From Rhizobium sp. R634 (GTDB lineage Bacteria > Pseudomonadota > Alphaproteobacteria > Rhizobiales > Rhizobiaceae): a stretch of 64,000 bases of DNA. Below are positions 45,756-53,313 of this stretch, in pieces; within the stretch, counting starts at the first letter, position 1, and every line of letters begins with the position of its first letter. Made by a program: the position numbers and the translations under genes. A model generated the notes under the pieces. That model saw nothing but the letters and a program-made list of their open reading frames with translations, did no database searches and had not been told where the DNA came from. The DNA lies in NCBI RefSeq assembly GCF_002211305.1, contig NZ_LOKW01000012.1:310001-374000 (forward strand), given 5' to 3'.

Positions 45756-46202
45756 TCAGGCGGCAAGATGCCGCTCGATCTCGTCGACCGGCATGTTGGT
45801 ATAGTCCTTCGCCAGTTCCGCCGAAATCGCCGCCTGCGTATCGGCCTTGAGCGCGGGCCGCAGCACACCGAGCGCCTTGGGCGGCGCAATGAGGATGATG
45901 CGGTGGGCATCCTTTTCATGCACCAGTTCGTCCAGCCTCTCCGCCACGTGCTTAAGAAACTGCGCTTCGGCTTGATCCTGCCAATGGGTTTCCTCGACGG
46001 CGCTACCGCCGAGACCGTGGGCGGCGTGGCTGCGGCCGGGCTTGTCGGTGCCGATCTCGCGATCCGGCTCGCTCGGCTGCTTCAGGGTTTCCAGCACCTT
46101 CAGGTTGATCTGCTTGTTATCGCCGGCGTTCTGCATGATCAGAGCCTTGGCTCCGTTGCAGACGACCACCCATGATTCCCGAGGGACTCTGACGTCGGTC
46201 AT
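45756..46202 (-). CDS. host-attachment-family protein
   Basis: The 148-residue protein shows the Host_attach (PF10116-type) pattern: WVVVCNGAKALIMQN at the N-terminus, a variable middle with HAAHGLGGSAVEETHWQDQ, then EAQFLKHVAERLDELV and HRIILIAPPKALGVLRPAL. The fold is related to the archaeal release-factor-like baeRF proteins. The name derives from an Agrobacterium attachment phenotype; the biochemical role is not known. GAGGAA precedes the ATG. Confidence 0.85.
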   Translation of the reverse strand: MTDVRVPRESWVVVCNGAKALIMQNAGDNKQINLKVLETLKQPSEPDREIGTDKPGRSHAAHGLGGSAVEETHWQDQAEAQFLKHVAERLDELVHEKDAHRIILIAPPKALGVLRPALKADTQAAISAELAKDYTNMPVDEIERHLAA

Positions 46203-46364
46203 TTTTTGATTCCTCACTGTCGTCGTTCGAAGCGCGCGCCCCGCGTCATCGATCAGGGCAGAACGCCCGGCCGTTGAAAGGGTTCGAAAAATCGCGCCGA
46301 AATCGATCGGGCGGCGATCCGGCCGCTCATTGCTGCGTAGAAGGAGATGTTCGGGAGATCGATA

Positions 46365-46766
46365 ATGAAGACAACGCTTCTTGCTTATGCCGGCGTCTTG
46401 TTCACGCTCCTCGTCTGCGACGGGATATGGCTTGGCCTCGTCGCTCGCAATTTCTATCGCGATCAGCTGGGACAGTTGATGCTGCCTTCGCCCAATCTGG
46501 CGGTCGCAGCGCTGTTCTACCTGTTCTTCGCCGCCGCGGTGGCGATCCTGGCCGTGCTGCCGGCGCTGTCGGCAGGGTCGGTTACAGCAGCCCTTCTCTA
46601 CGGTGCCATTCTGGGACTGGCGGCCTACGGTACCTACGACATCACCAACCTTGCCACGCTTCGCAACTGGCCGCTGACGCTCAGCCTGGTGGATATGGCC
46701 TGGGGCACGGTTCTGACGGCGCTGACCTCGGCCGCCGGTTATTTCGTTGTCAGGATCATCGGCTGA
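46365..46766 (+). CDS. DUF2177 membrane protein
   Basis: The 133-residue protein has four hydrophobic segments and the family sequence DGIWLGLVARNFYRDQLGQL, GLAAYGTYDITNLATLRNWP and VDMAWGTVLTA. Function is unknown. GGGAG precedes ATG 46365; an ATG at 46347 is too close to its own AAGGAG to be favoured. Divergent from the host-attachment gene. Confidence 0.88.
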   Translation: MKTTLLAYAGVLFTLLVCDGIWLGLVARNFYRDQLGQLMLPSPNLAVAALFYLFFAAAVAILAVLPALSAGSVTAALLYGAILGLAAYGTYDITNLATLRNWPLTLSLVDMAWGTVLTALTSAAGYFVVRIIG

Positions 46767-47000
46767 AACGAGCAGCGGAGATGAAAGCCCCGTCCCGATA
46801 ACGCACATCGGGCGTCCCGCTAAAGCACAAAGTTCGAACTCGTTAAAATTGTCATTTTATCTTTGACGAATGCGCAAAACATTCGTGTGACCTTGGCTGA
46901 GATCGAGATGACGCTTGATCGGATCAAGACCAACTTGCTTGGATTCAAGGCCCCGCTTGAAATCAAGAACCCCATGCGTCCTGACTGACGGAGAATGTGA

Positions 47001-47432
47001 ATGACTATGCTCCGCGCTACACACCTGGCCACGGTCAAATCCGCCGTTTACGACCTGCGCTGGGAAGAGTTCCACGTCAAGCGCCCAGCCCGGATCGTCG
47101 CCGTCCGGCCGTGCCTGACCGGCGTCTCCATGCGAAGCGCCGAGATCATCGACATCTCGCAGGGCGGCGCGACGCTGATCGTCTCGACCGCCGTCGGCCT
47201 GCCGAAACACTATTATCTCAACATCCTCGGCCTTGCCTATCGCATCGGCTGCGCCGAAGTCTATCGGCACAAGGAACGTATCGGCGTGCGGTTCATCAAC
47301 ATCATGGACCCCGAAGTTCTGCGCCGAGTCGTCCGTGCGGATTTCCTCATCGGCAACATGGAGGCGCTCGAAGCCAAGCGCGCGCCGATCTTCCGCGCCT
47401 CAACGCCGGCAACCCTCGAGCTGCAGAAATAA
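47001..47432 (+). CDS. PilZ-domain protein
   Basis: The 143-residue protein is a single PilZ domain: KRPARIVAVRP gives the basic N-terminal part and IIDISQGGATLIV the (D/N)xSxxG motif (~52). LNILGLAYRIGCAEVYRHKE and GVRFINIMDPEVL complete the barrel. Binding of cyclic di-GMP is plausible, though the RxxxR arrangement is imperfect. GGAG is eight bases before the ATG. The 234-bp gap before it shows no gene. Confidence 0.8.
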   Translation: MTMLRATHLATVKSAVYDLRWEEFHVKRPARIVAVRPCLTGVSMRSAEIIDISQGGATLIVSTAVGLPKHYYLNILGLAYRIGCAEVYRHKERIGVRFINIMDPEVLRRVVRADFLIGNMEALEAKRAPIFRASTPATLELQK

Positions 47433-47504
47433 TCTTGCTTGCCTTGGCGGCACCCGGGCCTATTGTTGCGCCGACCGTCAATCTGCCCGGGAACCCACCT
47501 CCGC

Positions 47505-48620
47505 ATGTCCGCTTTTTCGCGCTTCACGCCGCTTGTCAGCGCCCTGCCCTCCACAGTTCCCTTCGTCGGTCCCGAGGCCATCGAGCGCCAGCGGGGACGT
47601 GCCGTGCTCGCACGCATCGGCGCCAATGAGAACGGGTTCGGCCCGGCCCCCTCGGTGTTGGCGGCGATGCGCGAGGAGGCCGGCAATATCTGGAAATACA
47701 ATGATCCGGAGAATTTCGCGCTGAGAGAAGCGCTTGGCGCCCATCTCGGCGTGACGGCCGCCAATATTGCCATTGGCGGCGGCATCGACGAATTGCTCGG
47801 TCAGATCGTCCGGCTGGTTAGCGAGCCGGGTGCGCCCGTCGTCACCTCGCTCGGCGCCTATCCGACCTTCAATTTCCATGTCGCAGGCTTCGGCGGCCGG
47901 CTGGTGACGGTTCCCTACGCCAAGGACCGTGAGGATCTCGACGGGCTGCTCGATGCCGTCAAGCGCGAAAACGCGCCGCTCGTCTATTTCGCCAATCCCG
48001 ACAATCCGATGGGAAGCTGGTGGGACGCAGACAGCATTATCGCCTTCGCCCGGGCACTGCCGGAGACAACGCTGATGGTGCTCGACGAGGCCTATAGCGA
48101 GACCGGACCGGCCGATTCACTGGCATCGATCGCCTCGCTCATCGAACTGCCGAACGTCATTCGCACGCGCACCTTCTCCAAGGCCTATGGCCTTGCCGGC
48201 TCACGCACCGGCTATGTCATCTCGACGCCCGGCACGGCGCAGGCCTTCGACAAGATCCGCAATCATTTCGGCATGAACCGGCTGGCGACGGCCGCCGCGC
48301 TCGCAGCGCTGAAGGACCAAGCCTATCTCATCGAGGTCGTCGGAAAAATCCATGCGGCGCGGGAGCGGATCGGCGCCATCGCCAGGGCAAACGGCCTCCA
48401 GCCGCTGCCGTCGGCGACGAATTTCGTGGCGATCGACACCGGCCGCGACGGGGTCCACGCCCGGGCCATCGTCGACGGCCTGATGGAGCACGGCGTTTTC
48501 ATCCGCATGCCAGGTGTCGCGCCCCTCAACCGCTGCATCCGCGTCAGCGTCGGGCCCGAGGCCGATATGGCGCTCTTCGAGGAAGCGCTGCCGCAGGTGC
48601 TGAAAAAGATCGGCGGATAA
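47505..48620 (+). CDS. PLP-dependent aminotransferase, histidinol-phosphate type
   Basis: The 371-residue fold-type I aminotransferase contains ANENGFGPAPSVLAAM near the N-terminus, FANPDNPMGSWW (~165), LDEAYSE (~194) and the PLP Lys in TFSKAYGLAGSRTGY (~226). It is like HisC, but without other his genes nearby it may act on aromatic or related amino acids. ATG 47505 is chosen over an open upstream extension because the conserved part starts there. Followed by a repeat and a strong terminator. Confidence 0.86.
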   Translation: MSAFSRFTPLVSALPSTVPFVGPEAIERQRGRAVLARIGANENGFGPAPSVLAAMREEAGNIWKYNDPENFALREALGAHLGVTAANIAIGGGIDELLGQIVRLVSEPGAPVVTSLGAYPTFNFHVAGFGGRLVTVPYAKDREDLDGLLDAVKRENAPLVYFANPDNPMGSWWDADSIIAFARALPETTLMVLDEAYSETGPADSLASIASLIELPNVIRTRTFSKAYGLAGSRTGYVISTPGTAQAFDKIRNHFGMNRLATAAALAALKDQAYLIEVVGKIHAARERIGAIARANGLQPLPSATNFVAIDTGRDGVHARAIVDGLMEHGVFIRMPGVAPLNRCIRVSVGPEADMALFEEALPQVLKKIGG

Positions 48621-48666
48621 GGCGTGCCGAAAAGTATCAGCAGTTTTCGGACGGCATCGTGCTGAC
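48621..48666. repeat. rhizobial palindromic intergenic repeat, copy 2
   Basis: Reverse complement of the element at 5979-6027 with several substitutions: GTGCCGAAAAGTATCAGCAG then TTTTCGGACGGCATCGTGC. It begins right after the aminotransferase stop. Confidence 0.6.
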
Positions 48667-48677
48667 AATTTAACGGA

Positions 48678-48709
48678 AACCGCGGCCGGTGGAGGATCCG
48701 GCCGCGGTT
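48678..48709 (+). terminator. intrinsic terminator after the aminotransferase gene
   Basis: A perfect 12-bp stem (AACCGCGGCCGG / CCGGCCGCGGTT) with an 8-base loop is followed by the pyrimidine-rich CTCTTCTCC. Confidence 0.65.
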
Positions 48710-48798
48710 CTCTTCTCCCGGCGCGGCCCGTCCAAAGCGACCCGCCAGCCCCCTCTTTCGAGGTTGTTATTCCTGTCGAATGCCGTCCGGAGACGGTC

Positions 48799-49068
48799 TC
48801 AGTGAACCGTCATCCATTCGCGGGCGGCACGCAGCGCTGCTGCGAGTTGCATCTTGTTCATTGTGGCGGCCAAATCGGCGCGAAGCTCGGCGGCGCGGTC
48901 GTTGCCCTTGATCGCGGCGATGTTCAGCCACTTATGGGCGGCAACGAGATCGACATCGCAGCCGCGGCCGGTCGCATACATCAGACCCATTTCGCAGAAG
49001 ACATCGGCGCTGTTGTTGTCGCCACCCATGGTGGCCGTTTCAGCATTGTGCATTTCAAAGCGTGCCAT
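48799..49068 (-). CDS. Sel1-repeat small protein
   Basis: The 89-residue protein has one Sel1-like repeat, VFCEMGLMYATGRGCDVDLV followed by AAHKWLNIAAIKGNDRAAEL, and a C-terminal helix. No signal peptide. Sel1 repeats mediate protein contacts; partner unknown. The 441 bases upstream to 49509 are AT-richer than average and contain only tiny frames that I do not accept. Confidence 0.75.
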   Translation of the reverse strand: MARFEMHNAETATMGGDNNSADVFCEMGLMYATGRGCDVDLVAAHKWLNIAAIKGNDRAAELRADLAATMNKMQLAAALRAAREWMTVH

Positions 49069-49509
49069 CGGTTTTATCCCTGTTAGCCTGTTTACGACTT
49101 ACCCTGTTTTACCTTCGGGCCTTGCCGTCTATCGCGGCTTGGAGCCCTTCCGGTCCGGCGGGTTTGCCCCGCTCGTTTGATGGGTTCACTATGCCAAACG
49201 GCTTTCAAAAAACGCCTAAAATGCATGATTAATTTGAGACAAACAAAGTGCAAACGCTTGGTAAAATTGGATTTTTGTTAAACATCGGATTCCCTGGGCT
49301 TTAAGGATTTTCGCTTGGATTTTACGAAAGATTCAGAATTGGAAATAAAGGGATCGTTCATCATGAAATCAGCAGGCGATATCTTTGTTCGCCCTTCAAA
49401 CGCATGTCTGTCCCTGAATTTCCGGCAGCAAAGATGACCACCACGCGTATTTACCTTACGTTCGCGTCAGTTATTTTCGCAGCCGATTAAGGACATCAGG
49501 GAGGAAAAG

Positions 49510-49848
49510 ATGATCCGCAGCTTTGTTCTGACAGCCGCCATCGCCATGATTGCCGGCATGGCTCATGCCGAGGAGCCGATCGTCGGCAACTGGAAGACGG
49601 CATCCGGTGAAACCGCCGTGATCGCGCCCTGCGGGGGCGGTTATTGCGTGACGCTGAAGACAGGCAAGTATAGCGGCCGCAAGATCGGCACGCTTGCAGG
49701 AACCGGCGGCAGCTATGCCGGTGAGATCACCGATCCGGCCGCCGACAAGACCTATAGCGGCTCGGGCAAGATTTCCGGCAACTCGCTGAAGATGCAGGGC
49801 TGCGTATTGAAGATCCTCTGCAAGACGCAGACCTGGACGCGGCTTTAA
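49510..49848 (+). CDS. DUF2147-like exported protein
   Basis: The 112-residue protein has a signal peptide (MIRSFVLTAAIAMIAGMAHA) and the DUF2147 beginning of the mature chain, EEPIVGNWKTASGETAVI, with cysteines in APCGGGYCV and the C-terminal MQGCVLKILCKTQTW. Periplasmic, function unknown. GGGAGGAAAAG lies directly upstream. It has all four cysteines expected to form disulfides. Confidence 0.82.
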   Translation: MIRSFVLTAAIAMIAGMAHAEEPIVGNWKTASGETAVIAPCGGGYCVTLKTGKYSGRKIGTLAGTGGSYAGEITDPAADKTYSGSGKISGNSLKMQGCVLKILCKTQTWTRL

Positions 49849-50063
49849 GCCATAAATCGCCCGCTCAACTCTCAGCCAGGAAAGCAGGAGCATGCCGAGA
49901 TATCGGCATGTTCGCAGCTCTTGATCCTTATCCTACCTCTCCACAGCGCACCTCAAACCCGCCCGGTAAGCTGAACGGCGGATGAACCGGCATCTCAGCA
50001 CTCGTTCAGCCGCGGCATGGCAAAACTCTTGTCACGATAAAGTTGCGTATCGGGGGCAAGGCA

Positions 50064-50243
50064 ATGAACCTCTATATTCTGGCAAGACGCCTTAGCATCG
50101 TCACACTGTTTGCAGCGATCTTCGCGATCACATTTTCGGCGGCTGTCGTGCACAATGGCGGCGGCGGCACGCAATCGCATTTCGGGGCGACCTATACCTG
50201 CCTGGAGACCAAAGGCAGCTTCTGCGCGCCATCGGTGCAGTAA
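50064..50243 (+). CDS. 59-residue membrane-anchored or exported peptide
   Basis: The small protein has a basic N-terminus and a hydrophobic segment (LSIVTLFAAIFAITFSAAVV), then HNGGGGTQSHFGATYTCLE and a second cysteine near the end. It is either an anchored or a secreted peptide. GGGGGCAAGG precedes the ATG. No family recognised; codon use and ribosome site support it. Confidence 0.55.
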   Translation: MNLYILARRLSIVTLFAAIFAITFSAAVVHNGGGGTQSHFGATYTCLETKGSFCAPSVQ

Positions 50244-50331
50244 CCGGCCCGGACACGCCAGCCGATAAAATAATCCTGCCTCCGCCGAGGCGCGTCGTTT
50301 GCTTGTCAAGAACAACTCTCTATAATGCGTC

Positions 50332-51834
50332 ATGAGCAAACGAATCTCCCCTTTATCGCCACTCGACGTATCCTCTCCACCTCCTTTCCAGCCTGAGAGT
50401 TTCGATGATCCCGCCAAGGCGGTCGAGACCCTGACGGCGCTTTATGAGCGCAATACGGCGTTCCTGATCCGGAGTTTCACCGAACTTGCGCAGGGTGCCG
50501 AGATCACCTCGCGCTACCGCGCCTTCTATCCGCAGGTCAGCATCGAGACGACCAGTTTCGGCCATATCGATTCGCGTCTTTCCTACGGCCATGTCACGGC
50601 GCCCGGCATCTACACGACGACGGTCACGCGGCCGAAGCTCTTCAAGCATTACCTGAAGGAGCAGCTGGCGCTGCTGATGAAGAGCCACAATGTGCCGGTC
50701 GTCGTCTCGGAATCGACGACGCCGATCCCCCTGCACTTCGCCTTCGGCGAGGGCGCGCATGTGGAAGCATCGGCCTCCGCATTCGTCGACGTTCCGATGC
50801 GCGACATCTTCGATACGCCCGATCTCAACACCACCGATGACGAGATCGCCAACGGCGAATATATCCCGCCGCCGGGAGAGCCTTCGCCGCTTGCGCCATT
50901 CACCGCGCAGCGCATCGATTATTCGCTCGCCCGCCTGTCGCATTATACGGCGACGCATGCCGAGCATTTCCAGAATTTCGTGTTGTTCACGAACTACCAG
51001 TTCTATATCGACGAATTCTGCAGCTGGGCGCGCAAGCTGATGGCGGAGGGCGGCGACGGCTATACAGCCTTCGTCGAACCGGGCAACATCGTCACCCTGC
51101 CAGGCTCAAGCGTGCCGGAAACGGATGCCACACTCACCCGCCTGCCGCAGATGCCGGCCTACCATCTGAAGAAGAAGGGCCATGCCGGCATCACGATGAT
51201 CAATATCGGCGTCGGCCCCTCCAACGCCAAGACGATCACCGACCATGTCGCCGTGCTGCGCCCGCATGCCTGGCTGATGCTCGGCCATTGTGCCGGCCTT
51301 CGCAATAGCCAGCGGCTCGGCGACTATGTTCTCGCCCACGCCTATATGCGCGAGGACCACGTGCTCGACGACGACCTGCCGGTCTGGGTGCCGATCCCGG
51401 CGCTTGCCGAAGTGCAGGTGGCGCTGGAGGCCGCCGTCGCCGAAATCACCGGCTACGAAGGTTTCGAGCTGAAACGCATCATGCGCACCGGCACCGTCGG
51501 CACGATCGACAACCGAAACTGGGAACTGCGCGACCAGCGCGGGCCGGTGAAGCGGCTTTCCCAGGCGCGTGCGATCGCGCTCGACATGGAATCAGCCACG
51601 ATCGCTGCCAACGGCTTCCGTTTCCGCGTTCCCTACGGCACGCTGCTCTGCGTCTCCGACAAGCCGCTGCACGGCGAATTGAAGCTGCCGGGCATGGCGA
51701 CGGCCTTCTACCGCACGCAGGTCAACCAGCATCTGCAGATCGGCATCCGCGCCGTGCAGAAGCTTGCCGCCATGCCGCCGGAAGCCCTGCATTCACGCAA
51801 GCTGCGCAGCTTCTTCGAAACGGCCTTCCAATAG
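50332..51834 (+). CDS. amn: AMP nucleosidase
   Basis: The 500-residue enzyme hydrolyses AMP to adenine and ribose 5-phosphate. It has the Amn N-terminal domain (ITSRYRAFYPQVSIETTSFG) and a nucleoside-phosphorylase-like C-terminal domain: MINIGVGPSNAKTITDHVAV (~286), WLMLGHCAGLRNSQRLGDYV and ALDMESATIAANGF with the ribose-binding ME (~418). Length equals that of known Amn proteins. No operon partners. Confidence 0.95.
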   Translation: MSKRISPLSPLDVSSPPPFQPESFDDPAKAVETLTALYERNTAFLIRSFTELAQGAEITSRYRAFYPQVSIETTSFGHIDSRLSYGHVTAPGIYTTTVTRPKLFKHYLKEQLALLMKSHNVPVVVSESTTPIPLHFAFGEGAHVEASASAFVDVPMRDIFDTPDLNTTDDEIANGEYIPPPGEPSPLAPFTAQRIDYSLARLSHYTATHAEHFQNFVLFTNYQFYIDEFCSWARKLMAEGGDGYTAFVEPGNIVTLPGSSVPETDATLTRLPQMPAYHLKKKGHAGITMINIGVGPSNAKTITDHVAVLRPHAWLMLGHCAGLRNSQRLGDYVLAHAYMREDHVLDDDLPVWVPIPALAEVQVALEAAVAEITGYEGFELKRIMRTGTVGTIDNRNWELRDQRGPVKRLSQARAIALDMESATIAANGFRFRVPYGTLLCVSDKPLHGELKLPGMATAFYRTQVNQHLQIGIRAVQKLAAMPPEALHSRKLRSFFETAFQ

Positions 51835-51843
51835 GCCGTTTCC

Positions 51844-52059
51844 TCATCGTTCCGCCACGACAGGTGTCGGATGCTGCGCAAGCATCTGCGGTCGGTCGGT
51901 AGCAAGGTTCAGCCCTGCGATCAGCAGGGTGAAGGCGACGAAACCGAAGGCGGTGCGGAAGAGAACCTTCAGCCCGTCGCTTTCGGTGAACTCCAGCCGG
52001 TGCTGTTCATGTCGGCGCGCCCAGATCTGGCTTGCGAGTGCGATTTCAAGAATAGTCAT
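51844..52059 (-). CDS. 71-residue single-pass membrane protein, likely ECF42 regulon member
   Basis: The small protein has a charged N-terminal half (MTILEIALASQIWARRHEQH) and one membrane helix (VLFRTAFGFVAFTLLIAGLN), then a short tail ending PTPVVAER. GAGGAG precedes the ATG. It diverges from the DGPF-sigma operon; 34 bases upstream a TGTCGA-N17-CGAC promoter points at it. The family is not known to me. Its stop is 9 bases from the amn stop, tail to tail. Confidence 0.72.
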   Translation of the reverse strand: MTILEIALASQIWARRHEQHRLEFTESDGLKVLFRTAFGFVAFTLLIAGLNLATDRPQMLAQHPTPVVAER

Positions 52060-52092
52060 TGCCGTTCTCCTCGACAGGTTTCGATGAAGCCT

Positions 52093-52120
52093 TGTCGAGT
52101 GCTGTCTTGCGCTTTCGACA
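52093..52120. promoter_or_regulatory. symmetrical ECF42-type promoter element (both directions)
   Basis: On the plus strand TGTCGA (52093-52098), 17 bases, CGAC (52116-52119). On the minus strand the same spacing recurs: TGTCGA (52120-52115), 17 bases, CGAC (52097-52094). The element can therefore serve the 71-residue gene at 52059 on the minus strand and the DGPF operon on the plus strand. Confidence 0.6.
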
Positions 52121-52151
52121 CATGACCGGCACAAAATATTTTTCCCGCCGC

Positions 52152-52178
52152 TGTCGAAATGCTTGGGGATCATTCGTC
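52152..52178 (+). promoter_or_regulatory. second ECF42-type promoter for the DGPF operon
   Basis: TGTCGA (52152-52157), 17 bases, CGTC (52175-52178); 36 bases before the first DGPF gene. It matches TGTCGA / CG(A/T)C, which I recall as the ECF42 promoter motif from Streptomyces work. Confidence 0.6.
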
Positions 52179-52214
52179 CAGGGATATGGAACACGGCGAA
52201 GGAGGCTGCCTGCA

Positions 52215-52571
52215 ATGAAATATCTCTGCCAGGTCTGGTTCGATGGCGCGATACTCGACGCCATGACCAAAGAGGAGAAGGCCGAGCTCGATGCGAATTC
52301 GCTGAACTATGACAAGGACCTCGCCAATAGCGGGAATATGATCGTCGCCCAGGCGCTGCAGCCGCCGCAATCGGCGGTGACGGTCCGGGTGCGCGGCGGC
52401 GAAATGTCGGTGACGGACGGTCCTTTCGCCGAGACGAAGGAGGCGCTCGGCGGCTTCATCCTGATCGAGGCAAAGGATCTCAACGATGCGATCCGCATTG
52501 CTGCCGGCATCCCTCTCGCCAGGCTAGGCGCGATCGAGGTGCGGCCCGTCCACGAATTCGCAGTTCAATGA
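52215..52571 (+). CDS. YCII/DGPF-family protein 1
   Basis: The 118-residue protein is a YCII-like ferredoxin-fold protein with the DGPF signature in VTDGPFAETKEALGGFILIE (~67-86). Such proteins accompany ECF42 sigma factors and are of unknown activity. AAGGAGG precedes the ATG. It is the first of three tandem paralogues, followed after 10 bases by the next. Confidence 0.88.
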   Translation: MKYLCQVWFDGAILDAMTKEEKAELDANSLNYDKDLANSGNMIVAQALQPPQSAVTVRVRGGEMSVTDGPFAETKEALGGFILIEAKDLNDAIRIAAGIPLARLGAIEVRPVHEFAVQ

Positions 52572-52581
52572 GGAGAGACCG

Positions 52582-52941
52582 ATGAAATTCCTATGCCAGA
52601 TCTGGTTCGACACGGAAAAAAGCAAGCTGGTTCCCCAGAGCGAATGGGATGCGCTCACACAGGAGTGCATCGTTAGCGACAACCGCTGGCGCGACAGCGG
52701 TCATTTGCAGGCGGCGTTCGCCTTGCATGATCCATCGATGGCGATCACGGTCCGCCTGCGCAACGGCGAAGTCGCCGCGACCGATGGCCCGTTTGCCGAA
52801 ATCAAAGAGCATCTCGGCGGTTTCGTGCTGATCGAGGCCGAGAATATCGAGGAGGCAAAGACCATCGCGTCCAGTTTTCCAATCCTTAGATATAGCTCGA
52901 TCGAGGTCCGCCCGGCCTATTCCATCCAGGATGGGAGATAG
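52582..52941 (+). CDS. YCII/DGPF-family protein 2
   Basis: The 119-residue paralogue starts MKFLCQIWFDTEKSKLVPQS, almost like the first, and carries TDGPFAEIKEHLGGFVLIEA (~73). GAGGAG precedes its ATG. It is followed after two bases by the third copy, implying coupled translation. Confidence 0.88.
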   Translation: MKFLCQIWFDTEKSKLVPQSEWDALTQECIVSDNRWRDSGHLQAAFALHDPSMAITVRLRNGEVAATDGPFAEIKEHLGGFVLIEAENIEEAKTIASSFPILRYSSIEVRPAYSIQDGR

Positions 52942-52943
52942 CA

Positions 52944-53303
52944 ATGCGCTTCGTCTGCCTCATCTATAATCCCGCCGATATGGATGGCACGCTCAGTCAG
53001 GCCGAGGGCGACGAGCTCGTGAGGGCGCATTTCCAGTATGACGAGGAGCTTCAGCGCAAAGGCATCATGATCCATTCCGATGCATTGGAAGGTCCCGACA
53101 GCGCCTCGGTCCTGAGAGTGCGCCATGGCATTCTGTCTTCGACCGACGGCCCTTACGTCGAGACCAAGGAACATCTGGCTGGCATCTACATCCTCGAGGC
53201 AGCCGATCTCGAAGAGGCGCGCAAGGTCGTCGCGGGCATTCCAAGCGTCCGCGTCGGATCGATCGAATTGCGTCCGGTGAGGCTCCTCACCCTGCCAGAG
53301 TGA
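52944..53303 (+). CDS. YCII/DGPF-family protein 3 (DGPY variant)
   Basis: The 119-residue third paralogue starts MRFVCLIYNPADMDGT and carries STDGPYVETKEHLAGIYILE, so Phe of DGPF is Tyr. It keeps the conserved early Tyr and the histidine in AHFQYDEELQRKGIM. GGGAG precedes its ATG. It ends 10 bases before the sigma-factor gene. Confidence 0.88.
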   Translation: MRFVCLIYNPADMDGTLSQAEGDELVRAHFQYDEELQRKGIMIHSDALEGPDSASVLRVRHGILSSTDGPYVETKEHLAGIYILEAADLEEARKVVAGIPSVRVGSIELRPVRLLTLPE

Positions 53304-53313
53304 GGATCGCCCG

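Noticed and set aside
49363..49491. Two tiny overlapping frames (24 and 18 codons) before the DUF2147 gene
   Set aside because: Too short, atypical codon use, no independent support.
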